From contig NZ_FRAP01000005.1 in assembly GCF_900142365.1 (NCBI RefSeq), forward strand, positions 124,001 through 188,000: a DNA stretch of 64,000 bases, written 5' to 3'. Origin of the DNA: Pseudonocardia thermophila. Its GTDB lineage: Bacteria > Actinomycetota > Actinomycetes > Mycobacteriales > Pseudonocardiaceae. The notes under the pieces were generated by a model, which did no database searches, was not told the origin of the DNA, and saw only the letters and a program-made list of their open reading frames with translations. Below are positions 36,943-46,478 of this stretch, in pieces. Position 1 is the stretch's first letter. Each line of letters opens with the position of its first letter. A program made the position numbers and the translations under genes.

Positions 36943-38604
36943 TCAGGGGACCTCGGGGAGCGCCGGTCCGAGCAGATCGTCAGCATCCACGATCCGGTAG
37001 GCGTAACCCTGCTCGGCGAGGAACCGCTGCCGGTGAGCCGCGTAGTCGGTGTCGAGCGTGTCGCGGGAGACCACCGAGTAGAAGTGCGCCTGCCGGCCAT
37101 CGCCCTTGGGCCGCAGCAGCCGGCCGAGCCGCTGCGCCTCCTCCTGACGGGACCCGAACGTCCCGGAGACCTGCACCGCGACGCTCGCCTCCGGCAGGTC
37201 GATGGAGAAGTTCGCCACCTTCGACACGACGAGCACCGGGATCTCCCCGGCTCGGAACCGGTCGAACAGCGCCTCCCGCTCCTTGTTCTTCGTCGATCCC
37301 TGGATGACGGGGGCGTCCAGCTCGCGGCCGAGCTCCTCCAGCTGCTCCAGGTAGGCGCCGATCACCAGGGCCGGCTCCCCCTTGTGCCGCTCCAGGATCG
37401 CCTTCACCACGGCGATCTTGGTGTGGGCGCTGGCCGCCAGCCGGTAGCGCTCCTCGGGATCGGCGACCGCGTAGCCCATGCGCTCGCTCTCGGTCATGGT
37501 CACGCGGATCTCGGTGCACTCGGCGGGGGCGATCCAGCCCTGCTCCTCGATGTCGCGCCACGGCGCGTCGTAGCGCTTCGGCCCGATCAGGGAGAAGACG
37601 TCGCCCTCGCGCCCGTCCTCGCGCACCAGCGTCGCGGTGAGCCCGAGCCGCCGGCGCGACTGCAGGTCCGCCGTCATGCGGAACACCGGTGCCGGCAACA
37701 GGTGCACTTCGTCGTAGATGATCAGGCCCCAGTCGCGCGAGTCGAACAGCTCCAGGTGCTTGTACTCACCGCGGGTCTTGCGGGTGATGACCTGGTAAGT
37801 CGCGATCGTGACCGGCCGGATCTCCTTCTTCTCCCCGGAGTACTCGCCGATCTCGTCCTCGGTGAGCGACGTGCGCGCCACCAGCTCGCGCTTCCACTGC
37901 CGCCCCGCCACGGTGTTCGTGACCAGGATCAGCGTCGTGGCCTTGGCCTGCGCCATCGCCGCCGCACCGACCAGGGTCTTGCCGGCCCCGCAGGGCAGCA
38001 CGACCACGCCGGAGCCGCCCGCCCAGAAGCCCTCGACGGCTTCCCGCTGGTAGTCCCGAAGCGACCAGCCGTCTTCGACCAGCGAGATCGGGTGCGCCTC
38101 CCCGTCGACGTAGCCCGCGAGGTCCTCGGCGGGCCAGCCGATCTTCAGCAGGGCCTGCTTGAGGTGCCCGCGCTCGGACGGGTGGACGACGACCGTGTCC
38201 TCGTCGATGCGCGCCCCGAGCATCGGCGCGATCTTCTTCTGGCGCAGCACCTCCTCCAGCACCGCGCGGTCGTTCGCGACCATGACCAGGCCGTGCGCAG
38301 GCGAGTTCGTCAGCTGCAGGCGGCCGTAGCGGCCCATCGTGTCGACGATGTCGACCAGCAGCGGCTGCGGCACCGCGTACCGGGAGAACCGCATCAGCGC
38401 GTCGACGACCTGCTCCGCGTCATGACCGGCGGCCCTGGCGTTCCACAGCGCGAGCGGCGTGATGCGGTAGGTGTGCATGTGCTCCGGGGCGCGCTCCAGC
38501 TCGGCGAACGGAGCGATCGCCATCCGGGCCTCCGCCGCGGCCGGGTGGTCGACGTCGAGCAGAAGGGTCTTGTCGCTCTGCACGATCAAGGGGCCGTCGG
38601 TCAT
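36943..38604 (-). CDS. XPB/ERCC3-type DNA repair helicase (Rv0861c-like)
   Basis: Superfamily 2 3'-5' helicase of 553 residues. The N-terminal DRD-like domain spans about residues 1-170. Helicase motif I is LPCGAGKTLVG, motif II is the DEVH box in IIYDEVHLLP, motif III LTATLVREDG includes the RED motif of XPB proteins, and motif VI is EEAQRLGRLLRPKGDG. The ATG giving MTDGPLIVQSDKTLLLDVD is the family N-terminus. In mycobacteria the partner Rv0862c is adjacent; here it is about 9 kb to the right, separated by the conservon and a decayed region. Confidence 0.94.
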   Translation of the reverse strand: MTDGPLIVQSDKTLLLDVDHPAAAEARMAIAPFAELERAPEHMHTYRITPLALWNARAAGHDAEQVVDALMRFSRYAVPQPLLVDIVDTMGRYGRLQLTNSPAHGLVMVANDRAVLEEVLRQKKIAPMLGARIDEDTVVVHPSERGHLKQALLKIGWPAEDLAGYVDGEAHPISLVEDGWSLRDYQREAVEGFWAGGSGVVVLPCGAGKTLVGAAAMAQAKATTLILVTNTVAGRQWKRELVARTSLTEDEIGEYSGEKKEIRPVTIATYQVITRKTRGEYKHLELFDSRDWGLIIYDEVHLLPAPVFRMTADLQSRRRLGLTATLVREDGREGDVFSLIGPKRYDAPWRDIEEQGWIAPAECTEIRVTMTESERMGYAVADPEERYRLAASAHTKIAVVKAILERHKGEPALVIGAYLEQLEELGRELDAPVIQGSTKNKEREALFDRFRAGEIPVLVVSKVANFSIDLPEASVAVQVSGTFGSRQEEAQRLGRLLRPKGDGRQAHFYSVVSRDTLDTDYAAHRQRFLAEQGYAYRIVDADDLLGPALPEVP

Positions 38605-39330
38605 GCACCCCATCATCGCAGTGTTCGAGGTGGCGGCCCTGCTCGACGGCAGTGGACGCGCCCGCGCACCGCGAGCCGTGCTACCCACGGTCTCCGGACG
38701 ATCACAGCAGGTACGGCCCCCGATCGTCGACTTCCAGCACCGGGGCGGGCGCGAGAAGATCGGCCGCGATGCGCTCCCCACCTGTCCGGCCACCGCTCCG
38801 GAACGCCCTGCCGCGGGAATCACACCCGGGTGTCCGGTGTGCTCGACACCCCGCCCGGCGCGGGCGCCGCCGGGCTGCAGCGGGCGAAGGAACGCATCCG
38901 CTAGCCCGATCGGGTCAATGGATACGCTCGGGAACCATTGACCGCTTCTGACCCGGACGCTCGCCGCGCGCCGACACCGCGTCGGGTGACGGTAGTGACA
39001 TGGGGCGTGACCGCCCGGCTACCGCACGTCGCTGTTCAGCGACACCGGTAGGGGCGAGACGTTGTCAGCGCCGTCAGCGGCATGGCTAGACTTCAGGCCG
39101 CACGAGCCCCGACCGACACGAGGAACTCTGATCGTATCGGCATGCGGCGCGGCGGTCCCGGTCCGGGGACCACCGGCGTGTCGCAGGCCGGAGACCGCCT
39201 GGTGCACCGGCCCTCCCCCGAAGGGTCGCACCGAGCCCGACCGCACGGACCCCGACGTGAAGCTTCCCGCCCCACACCGGCCCCTGGTCGGGTGCCACCG
39301 TGCCCCAGGCCGTGACTTGGAGATGTCGCT
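38605..39330. other. Gene-free divergent promoter region, XPB helicase / conservon
   Basis: About 725 bp without a believable gene. It holds the inverted repeat GGTCAATGG-N13-CCATTGACC at 38913-38943. A GTCGCTG-TT-CAGCGAC palindrome lies at 39028-39043. A possible conservon promoter has TTGTCA at 39062 and TAGACT at 39087 (19-bp spacer, long). That would leave a leader of about 235 nt before cvnA. Confidence 0.5.
38913..38943. promoter_or_regulatory. 9-bp-arm inverted repeat upstream of the conservon
   Basis: GGTCAATGG and CCATTGACC are perfect complements with a 13-bp spacer in a locally AT-richer stretch. It looks like a dimeric operator; the binding protein is unknown. Confidence 0.4.
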
Positions 39331-42300
39331 GTGACAATGCCCGACGGGCCCGAAACCCCACCCAAGACTGCGTGGTGGCAGCCGCAGAACTGGAGTCTCC
39401 GGGTCAAGCTCGGCGTCGTGGTGCTCGTACCCGTCGTGGTGGCTCTGGTCCTCGGTGTGCTGCGGATCGCCGACCAGGCCCGCGCCGCCAACGACCTGGC
39501 CCAGGTCGACCGGGTCGCCACCGCCCAGGGACAGGTGTCCGAGCTGCTGCGCCAGCTGGAGACCGAGCGCGAGCTCGCCACTGTGTACGTGGCCGCCGAC
39601 CGCGCCGGTGATCCGACCCGGTTCGACCAGCAGGCCGCCGCCGTCGACGGCGCCGCGGGCCCGCTCGAGCAGGTCGTCGCCGAGATCGGGGACGCGACCG
39701 CCAGCCAGGCCGGCACCACCGCGGCCAGCGCCCTCGGCGCGCTCGGGGAGATCCGGGCGCAGGTCCGCGCGGGCGACGTGCCCGCCTCGGTGATCGCCAC
39801 CCGCTACAGCGAGGTGATCAACCCGCTGCTGCGCCTGACGGACAGCCTCAACCGCCTCGTGGTCGAGCCCGAGGTGGCCGGTCTGGGCACGGCCGTCCGC
39901 GCGCTCGTGACGGCCCGCAACGAGGCTTCGCTCCAGCAGTCGCTGATCATCGCCGCGACCACCCGGCCGGTGCCGAACCGCACCGAGGTCGCCGCCGTCC
40001 AGGGTGCCGACGCGCGGTACCTGGAGGCGCTCAACCAGTACCGGGGCGCCCTGACCGCCGAGCAGCTCTCGACCTTCGGGCAGTTCACCGGCGGCCCGGC
40101 CGAGGACGCCCGCACCGCGCTCATCACGCAGCTGGCCAACCTGCCGGACGCGCCGCCGATCGACCGCGGCCAGCTCGAGCGCACCTTCACCGACATCATC
40201 GGCCAGCTCGACAAGGCGGAGCGCGAGGTGCGCGCCGACCTGCAGGCCACCGGGCTCGCCCTGCAGAACTCGGCGAGCAACGCGGCCGGCATCAGCTCGG
40301 TCGTCCTGCTGCTCTCCCTGCTGCTGGCGGCCCTGATCGTCGTCCTGGTCGCGCGCATGCTGGTGCGCTCGCTGCGCACCCTGCGCGCCGCCGCCCTCGA
40401 CGTCGCGAACCGACGGCTGCCCGAGTCGGTCGCCGCGATCCGCGCCGGCGACGGGGCCCGGCCCACGATCGTCCCGGTCCCGATCCACACCAACGACGAG
40501 ATCGGCCAGGTGGCCCGCGCGTTCGACGCGGTGCACGGACAGGCGGTGGCGCTCGCCTCCGAGCAGGCCGCGCTGCAGGCGAACGTCAGCTCGATGTTCG
40601 TCAACCTCTCCCGGCGCAGCCAGGCGCTCGTCGAACGGCAGCTGCAGCTGATCGAGCAGCTGGAGTCGAACGAGCAGGACGCCGACCAGCTGTCGAACCT
40701 GTTCCAGCTGGACCACCTGGCGACCCGTATGCGGCGCAACAGCGAGAACCTGCTAGTTCTCGCCGGCACCAACCTGGCCCGGCGCAACACCGCTCCGGTG
40801 CCCCTGGTCGACGTGCTGCGCGCCGCGGTGTCGGAGATCGAGCAGTACCAGCGCATCGTCGTCCAGACCCCGCCGAACGCGACGGTCCAGGGCCGCGTCG
40901 CGAGCGACGTCGTCCACCTGCTGGCCGAGCTGCTCGACAACGCCACGAACTTCTCGCCGCCGTCGTCGCAGGTCGTCATGTCCACGACCCGCACGAACGA
41001 GGGCGCGATCGTCGTCGAGATCGTCGACCGCGGTGTCGGCATGGTCCCGAACGAGCTCGCCGAGGCGAACGCGCAGCTGTCCGGTCCGGCCTCGGTCGAC
41101 CTGAACGTCTCCCGCCGCATGGGCCTGTTCGTGGTCGGCCGTCTGGCCAGCCGCCACGGCATCACCGTCCGGCTGTCGCAGAGCAGCGGCGGCGGCCTCG
41201 ACACCGGTATCACCGCGACCGTCACGCTGCCGCCGGAGATCATCCCGTCGAGCGAGCCGGCCGAGTCCACCCCGCGCCCCGCGCCGCGGCCCGCCCCCGC
41301 GCCGGAGACCAACGGCGTCCAGCAGCACGCGGGCACCAACGGCACCAGCGTCGCGGGGTCGCTGTCGTCGCTGGTGGCGGGCAACGACGGCACGTCGAGC
41401 GAGTCGCTGTTCGCGACGTCGTCACCGGCCGTCAACGGGAGCAGCTCGGCCCCGCCGCTGCCCACCCGCCAGCCCGGTTCCACGCTGAACCCGGACGGCC
41501 CGCCGCGCACGGCCGACGATCCGGCCGCGCAGGCCGCCGCCGACCAGGCCGCCGCCCGGGAGGCAGAGGAGCGGCTGCGCGCCGAGCGCGAAGGCGCGCC
41601 CACGCCCGCCGCCAAGGCCGGCACCGAGAGCTCGGCGCAGCCCGCCGACCAGCCGAAGAACGGGACCGCCTCGGCGGCCACCGCGTTCGGCGCCGCCGCC
41701 GCGTTCCGCGCAGCGAGCGAGAAGGCCGCCGAGCAGCGCGCTGAACAGGCCGGCAAGGCCGCCGACGGGCTCTCGGAGAACGCGGCGGAGGCGGCGTCGG
41801 CCGAGCCGGCCGACGCCGCGGAGACGACCGAGGAAGAGAAGGCCGACCCCGCCCCCGCCGAGCCGGCGACCGAGGCAACCGCGGAGGAGGCCGCCGACCG
41901 CGACGGCGGTGCGGCCGAGGACGAGGCCCGCCCGGCCGACGCGCCGCCGCGCCGCACCCCGGGTGCCGGCCCGACACTGGCGGAGCAGTACGGCATGGGC
42001 CGCACCGCGCCGGCCCGCCCGGACCAGGCCCAGGGCGTCACCCCGGCAGGGCTGCCGCAGCGCACGCCGCGGCCCGCCCAGCCCGCGCAGCAGCCGGGTC
42101 CGGCGTTCGCCGGTGGCCCCGGCCAGCGTCCTGCGCAGTTCCTCTCGGGGCTGTACGGCACCGGCCGACCGACCAGCACTCCGGCGGACAAGGAGGCCGA
42201 CCGCCCGGCGCCTGCCCAGGCGGAGGCGGCTCCGGCCGTCACCATGCCGCTGCCGGTGGTCCGGCAGGGGCAGCAGTCGGGCCAGGACGCTCAGCAGAGC

Positions 42301-43362
42301 GAGTCGGGCGCTGCCGCCGAGGAGCGCCCGACCGCCGCGACCGACGCCGCCCAGGCCGAAGCGCCGCAGCGCGAGGCCCCGAAGGTCGAGACGGCCCAGA
42401 CCGAGGCGGGAGAACCGGAGACCGCGGAGCAGCAGCCCGCCGCCGAGCAGGCTGAATCCCCGGGCGCCGAGAGCGCCCCGGCGCCGGCCCGTCCGGCCGA
42501 GGCGGTTCCGGCCACCAAGGCGCTGCCGGTCGCAGGCGGCCAGCAGGCCGTCTCCGCCCAGGCGGCGTCGAACGGGGCTGCCGCGCCCGCAGCTTCCGGG
42601 GAGAACACGACCGGCGGGGCGTCCCCGTCCGGCACGGCGCTGTTCGCCGCCGCGAACCCGGCGGCCGCGCCCTCGGCCACGCAGTCTCCGACCCCGGCCG
42701 CGCCGCAGCAGCAGGCCCCGTCGGCAGACGACGGCGACGGGCTCGGCGAAACCACGCCGATCTTCGAGGAGATCGCGTCGGCGTGGTTCCGGTCGAACCG
42801 CTCGGTGCCGGTCACGTGGGACACCGACCCGGCACCCGCGCCGCCTGCCCCTGCAGGCAACGGCGTGCCGTGGCAGCCGCCGCAGCCGAAGCCGACGCCG
42901 CGCCCGGCGAGCAGCTTCGGTCCGCTGCCGCAACCGGGCGCCGCGGTGCGCCCGCCGCAGCCGGCCGTCCCGGCGCAGCAGCAGGGCCCGGCGCAGCCCC
43001 CGTTCGCGCCCCCGCCGCAGCCGTTGCAGCCGTTGCAGCAGCCGCAGCCGGTGCCCGACGCCGGGTTCGCCAGTGCTGCGGACGAGGGCTGGCGGCGTGC
43101 CGAGGGCGTCGCGAACGAGCAGCCGGAGGAGATGACGCCCGCCGGGCTGCCCAAGCGTCGTCCGCGGGCCCGGCTGGTGCCGGGCAGCGCGGGTTCGGCG
43201 GTCCTCGCCGCTCCGCCCTCGGCCGCGCGCAGCGCCGAGAACATCCGTGGCCGGCTGTCGGCCTACCAGCGCGGTGTGCAACGAGGCCGGGTCAGCCAGA
43301 ACCGGCCCGATGCCTACCCCGGCCCGAAGACCACGGGCGATCACGATGAGGAGTCGTCATGA
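39331..43362 (+). CDS. cvnA: Conservon sensor kinase-like protein CvnA with long disordered tail
   Basis: Protein of 1343 residues. Order: membrane helix about residues 25-45, an extracellular nitrate-sensor-like (NIT) helical domain to about residue 315, a second helix near 325-345, and a HAMP-like linker. Then a DHp-like segment around LDHLATRMRRNSENLLVLAG and an ATPase domain (LLAELLDNATNFSPP, VDRGVGM). After residue about 640 there is a tail of about 700 residues rich in Ala, Pro, Glu and Gln, including repeats of TPAGLPQR/TPAGLPKR. Conservons couple such sensors to a roadblock protein, DUF742 protein and GTPase. GTG is preferred, with GGAG eight nt upstream. The stop overlaps cvnB as ATGA. 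Confidence 0.92.
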   Translation: MTMPDGPETPPKTAWWQPQNWSLRVKLGVVVLVPVVVALVLGVLRIADQARAANDLAQVDRVATAQGQVSELLRQLETERELATVYVAADRAGDPTRFDQQAAAVDGAAGPLEQVVAEIGDATASQAGTTAASALGALGEIRAQVRAGDVPASVIATRYSEVINPLLRLTDSLNRLVVEPEVAGLGTAVRALVTARNEASLQQSLIIAATTRPVPNRTEVAAVQGADARYLEALNQYRGALTAEQLSTFGQFTGGPAEDARTALITQLANLPDAPPIDRGQLERTFTDIIGQLDKAEREVRADLQATGLALQNSASNAAGISSVVLLLSLLLAALIVVLVARMLVRSLRTLRAAALDVANRRLPESVAAIRAGDGARPTIVPVPIHTNDEIGQVARAFDAVHGQAVALASEQAALQANVSSMFVNLSRRSQALVERQLQLIEQLESNEQDADQLSNLFQLDHLATRMRRNSENLLVLAGTNLARRNTAPVPLVDVLRAAVSEIEQYQRIVVQTPPNATVQGRVASDVVHLLAELLDNATNFSPPSSQVVMSTTRTNEGAIVVEIVDRGVGMVPNELAEANAQLSGPASVDLNVSRRMGLFVVGRLASRHGITVRLSQSSGGGLDTGITATVTLPPEIIPSSEPAESTPRPAPRPAPAPETNGVQQHAGTNGTSVAGSLSSLVAGNDGTSSESLFATSSPAVNGSSSAPPLPTRQPGSTLNPDGPPRTADDPAAQAAADQAAAREAEERLRAEREGAPTPAAKAGTESSAQPADQPKNGTASAATAFGAAAAFRAASEKAAEQRAEQAGKAADGLSENAAEAASAEPADAAETTEEEKADPAPAEPATEATAEEAADRDGGAAEDEARPADAPPRRTPGAGPTLAEQYGMGRTAPARPDQAQGVTPAGLPQRTPRPAQPAQQPGPAFAGGPGQRPAQFLSGLYGTGRPTSTPADKEADRPAPAQAEAAPAVTMPLPVVRQGQQSGQDAQQSESGAAAEERPTAATDAAQAEAPQREAPKVETAQTEAGEPETAEQQPAAEQAESPGAESAPAPARPAEAVPATKALPVAGGQQAVSAQAASNGAAAPAASGENTTGGASPSGTALFAAANPAAAPSATQSPTPAAPQQQAPSADDGDGLGETTPIFEEIASAWFRSNRSVPVTWDTDPAPAPPAPAGNGVPWQPPQPKPTPRPASSFGPLPQPGAAVRPPQPAVPAQQQGPAQPPFAPPPQPLQPLQQPQPVPDAGFASAADEGWRRAEGVANEQPEEMTPAGLPKRRPRARLVPGSAGSAVLAAPPSAARSAENIRGRLSAYQRGVQRGRVSQNRPDAYPGPKTTGDHDEESS

Positions 43363-43781
43363 CCACCCCCCGCACTCAGCCGAGCGATCTCGGTTGGGCC
43401 ATCACGAAGTTCACCAGGGACACGCCCGGGGTGGCGCACGCGATCGTCGTCTCCGCCGACGGGCTACTGCTGACCGCGTCGGACCGGCTGCCGCGTGACC
43501 GCGCCGACCAGCTCGCCGCGGTCGCGTCGGGTCTGGTCAGCCTCACCCAGGGCGCGGCCCGCTGCTTCGAGGCGGGCCAGGTCCGCGAGACGATGGTCGT
43601 CATGGACGGCGGCACCGTGCTGCTGATGTCGATCAGCGACGGGTCGAGCCTCGCGGTGCTCGCGTCCCGCGACTGCGACCTGGGGCTCGTCGGGTTCGAG
43701 ATGGCGAACCTGGTGGGCCGGCTGGGCGCTCTGCTCACCCCGGAGCTGAGGTCGGAGCTGCAGGGCACGATGGGCTACTAG
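43359..43781 (+). CDS. cvnB: Conservon roadblock/LC7-domain protein CvnB
   Basis: Protein of 140 residues with a single roadblock/LC7 fold (GVAHAIVVSADGLLLTAS, then SLAVLASRDCDLGLVGFEM). In characterised conservons this type of protein is thought to act on the GTPase partner. Translationally coupled to cvnA and followed 62 bp later by cvnC. Confidence 0.95.
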   Translation: MTTPRTQPSDLGWAITKFTRDTPGVAHAIVVSADGLLLTASDRLPRDRADQLAAVASGLVSLTQGAARCFEAGQVRETMVVMDGGTVLLMSISDGSSLAVLASRDCDLGLVGFEMANLVGRLGALLTPELRSELQGTMGY

Positions 43782-43843
43782 CCTCGAAGATCGCCCCGCG
43801 TGTACCCGACCGCATGAGACCGGCAGAAGGAAGGTGACGTCCG

Positions 43844-44479
43844 ATGACCCCCGGTTCCGACGACGACCGGTCTGGCACGGAGCCGACTTTCGCCGACATC
43901 ATGAACGGTTTCAGCTTCGACGCCGGCCGCTCTCCGCGCCGTCGGCGTTGGGGCCGTCGCCGGGAGGCGGAGGAACCCGCCCGTGACACCGGCGCCGTGC
44001 CCGTCCCGGCACCTGCACCGGCGCCCGACCCGGCTTCCGACCCGATCCCCCACCCCCGCACCGAGGAGACCAGCGTGACGACGGCAGGTCCGCCGACCAC
44101 TCCGCTGGTGATCCCCGTGGTGGAGGACAACGAGCCGGCCCAGCCGTCGGCCGTGCGCCCGTACACGTGGACGCGTGGGCGCACCAAGTCCGGCATGGAC
44201 CTGGAGATCGAGACGCTCGTCTCGACCAGCCAGCGCGGCCGGGACCAGATCGGTCTGTTGCAGGTGGAGCACCGCGCAGTCGCCGAGCTGTGCACAGAGA
44301 CCCGGTCCGTTGCCGAGGTCGCCGCTCTCCTGAAGTTGCCGCTCGGTGTCGCCCGCGTCCTGCTGGGTGACATGGCAGGGCTGGGCGTCGTCACCGTGCA
44401 CCAGACCACCGGCAGTACCGGCAGCACGCCGGACTTGGCCCTGATGGAAAGGGTGTTGAGTGGACTCCGTCGACTCTAG
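43844..44479 (+). CDS. cvnC: Conservon DUF742 protein CvnC
   Basis: Protein of 211 residues. The C-terminal 110 residues are the DUF742 domain, a winged-helix-like fold (VRPYTWTRGRTKS, AELCTETRSVAEVAALLKLPLGVARVLLGDM split over two helices). The first 90 residues are a basic/Pro-rich extension longer than usual. A shorter product from an internal GTG is conceivable. GAAGGAAGG precedes the ATG. It overlaps cvnD by 20 bp. Confidence 0.92.
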   Translation: MTPGSDDDRSGTEPTFADIMNGFSFDAGRSPRRRRWGRRREAEEPARDTGAVPVPAPAPAPDPASDPIPHPRTEETSVTTAGPPTTPLVIPVVEDNEPAQPSAVRPYTWTRGRTKSGMDLEIETLVSTSQRGRDQIGLLQVEHRAVAELCTETRSVAEVAALLKLPLGVARVLLGDMAGLGVVTVHQTTGSTGSTPDLALMERVLSGLRRL

Positions 44480-45080
44480 TTATCCGATGCGCGTGGGTCC
44501 GCCGCGCGAGATCGCGACGCAGGCCACGATATCGGCGAAGATCGTCGTTGCCGGTGGGTTCGGCGTCGGGAAGACGACGTTCGTCGGCTCCGTCTCGGAG
44601 ATCATGCCGCTGACCACGGAAGCGGTGATGACCGAGGCGAGCGCGGCGCACGACGACCTCTCTGCGACCCCCAACAAGCGCACCACCACGGTCGCGATGG
44701 ACTTCGGCCGGGTGTCGCTGGACGCCGATCTGATCCTGTACCTGTTCGGCACCCCGGGCCAGCACCGCTTCTGGTTCATGTGGGACGACCTGGTGCGGGG
44801 CGCGATCGGCGCCGTGGTCCTCGTGGACACCCGTCGCCTGGCCGACTCGTTCGCCGCGATCGACTTCTTCGAGGACCGCGGGCTGCCCTACATCGTCGGC
44901 CTCAACTGCTTCGACGGCATCCTGCACCACCGCATCGAAGACGTCCGCGAGGCGATGTCGATCGACGAGTCGATCCCGATCGTCAAGTGCGACGCCCGCC
45001 AGCGGGAGTCGACCAAGCAGACTCTGATCACGCTGGTCGAGCACGCTATGCAGGCCCGCATGGCGGCCGGCGCCCGCTGA
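44460..45080 (+). CDS. cvnD: Conservon small GTPase CvnD
   Basis: Ras-like GTPase of 206 residues. G1 is GGFGVGKTT, G3 is LFGTPGQHRFW (GTPGQ in place of DxxGQ, usual for CvnD), G4 is GLNCFDG. GTG start lies inside cvnC. It completes a cvnABCD set, thought to work as a membrane-associated signalling complex resembling eukaryotic G-protein systems. The usual fifth partner (a cytochrome P450, cvnE) is not adjacent here. Confidence 0.94.
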   Translation: MDSVDSSYPMRVGPPREIATQATISAKIVVAGGFGVGKTTFVGSVSEIMPLTTEAVMTEASAAHDDLSATPNKRTTTVAMDFGRVSLDADLILYLFGTPGQHRFWFMWDDLVRGAIGAVVLVDTRRLADSFAAIDFFEDRGLPYIVGLNCFDGILHHRIEDVREAMSIDESIPIVKCDARQRESTKQTLITLVEHAMQARMAAGAR

Positions 45081-45091
45081 CGGCCACCGAG

Positions 45092-45158
45092 CCCGGACGC
45101 AACGAACGGCACTTTCGTCCACTCCGGGTGGACGAAAGTGCCGTTCGTTGCGTTCGGG
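45092..45158. repeat. 31-bp-arm palindrome, dispersed repeat copy 2
   Basis: The arms share the core GCAACGAACGGCACTTTCGT with the palindrome at 22671 and pair over 31 nt with one mismatch around a 5-nt loop. It lies 11 bp after cvnD, so it can terminate the conservon transcript, but it is also a recurring genomic element. Confidence 0.9.
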
Positions 45159-45201
45159 GACTAATCTGCGGGTCGTCAACCTCGCGTGTGGAGGACCCGA
45201 C

Positions 45202-45663
45202 ATGGCGTACACCGTGGGCTTCACGAACGTCTCGACCGTCGGCCTGGAGTCCTCTCCCGTCGCGGAGGCTCTGGCCGGCCTGCGCGCGAACGAGGCCCGC
45301 TACTTCAAGAACAAGTACGGCCACGTCTTCACCACCCGCCCAGCGAGCGAGGCCGAGTACGTCGTCGACTGGGTGCACAAGATCCTTCAGGAGGAGCGCG
45401 GCATCACCATCTCCTCGCCACCGCTCGAAGCGACGGAGTTCCAGGTCGAGAACACCCGCTGGGCCTACGTGTTCTACGAGAACGGCCTGTCGGTGAACGT
45501 GCTGTACGCGCTCGACGACGGCGGCAAACGCGCCGTCGGCTTCAAGCTGTCCGACGGCATGGAGGTGCCGGCCGAGCTGGCGGACTTCAGGTTCGCCCGG
45601 CAGAAGTCGAAGCTGGCGGGGACGATCCGCGGGTCGTTCTTCGTGATCAAGAACGAGTACTGA
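45202..45663 (+). CDS. Hypothetical protein, 153 residues
   Basis: Soluble protein with no recognised domain. It begins MAYTVGFTNVSTVGLESSP and ends FFVIKNEY. Aromatic residues are frequent (RYFKNKYGHVF, WAYVFYENG). The ATG is fixed by GGAGG seven nt upstream, with a -10-like TAATCT at 45162. It stands alone between the palindrome and the decayed region. Function unknown. Confidence 0.75.
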   Translation: MAYTVGFTNVSTVGLESSPVAEALAGLRANEARYFKNKYGHVFTTRPASEAEYVVDWVHKILQEERGITISSPPLEATEFQVENTRWAYVFYENGLSVNVLYALDDGGKRAVGFKLSDGMEVPAELADFRFARQKSKLAGTIRGSFFVIKNEY

Positions 45664-45722
45664 CCGGCGCCGGGCGCTGCTCCAGAGCCGATCCGGGGAG
45701 GCACCCCGTCCCCGGGCCCTCG

Positions 45723-45758
45723 CCGGAGTCCTGCTCCGGACCCGAGTCTCCCTCGGGT
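45723..45758 (+). terminator. Two tandem hairpins after the hypothetical gene
   Basis: CCGGAG-tcctg-CTCCGG is followed at once by ACCCGAG-tctcc-CTCGGGT. Back-to-back short stems without a U-tract suggest a terminator. Confidence 0.5.
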
Positions 45759-46478
45759 GGAGCCTTCGCTTCGCTCAGCTCCCCCTGGGCGCTGCTGGCA
45801 CACGCATTGGTACGGGATACGGATACGTGCCGATCTTGACGAAAAAACCATTTGCCCGCCAGGAAATAGCAGCACAGCAACTTTCCAGAAACCCTCATCA
45901 CCGTCCACCACTGCCGCTCCCGCGCCCGCCCAAAATTGTCGGTACCCGTTCCTGCACTCCGAACATGAACGCCGACCGAACGCAATCCCGCTTCGCCTTG
46001 GTTACATCCCTGACTGCCGAGATCAACACCAAACACGCCGAACTCGCCACCGCGTTACGCATGCCACCAAGACCGGCTCACCGCGATCACTCCAGCCCCA
46101 CGGGCCAGTCGAGTCCCACCGCATCGTGCGGCTCCGCACCGAGATCTCCACCGGCTCGCTGCCCGCCGGCAGCGTCGTGCTCCGCCTCCGCCCCACACGC
46201 GCCACGGACCAGCGATGCCTGAGCCTGACCCTCGAGCGCCACGGGAAGAGCCCCCTCACCGCGTGGACTCGGGTCCCGGGGTGAGGGACCCAGCGGGTCA
46301 GGCTGGGGCGTTTGCCTGGCCACGGACTGCTTCGGCGACACCGTGCGCGTTGCGCCCTCTGCTCCCATTCGTCGTGTCGATCAGGGCCTGTCAGCGGCAG
46401 GCGAGCAGCCAGGCGCGATGAGTCGGGTCGTTTCCGCAGTGGCGCCGACCGGTACCTGGGTGTCGTAGGCGGTGCCGC
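45759..46478. other. Decayed, locally AT-rich region without an intact gene
   Basis: Around 45800-46060 the base composition drops well below the genome norm. A frame starting ATG at 45965 (MNADRTQSRFALVTSLTAE) seems to continue after a shift into another frame ending at 46284 (IVRLRTEISTGSLPAGSVV). This looks like a disrupted small gene of unknown family. I recognise no transposase or integrase. A foreign origin is possible. Confidence 0.4.
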
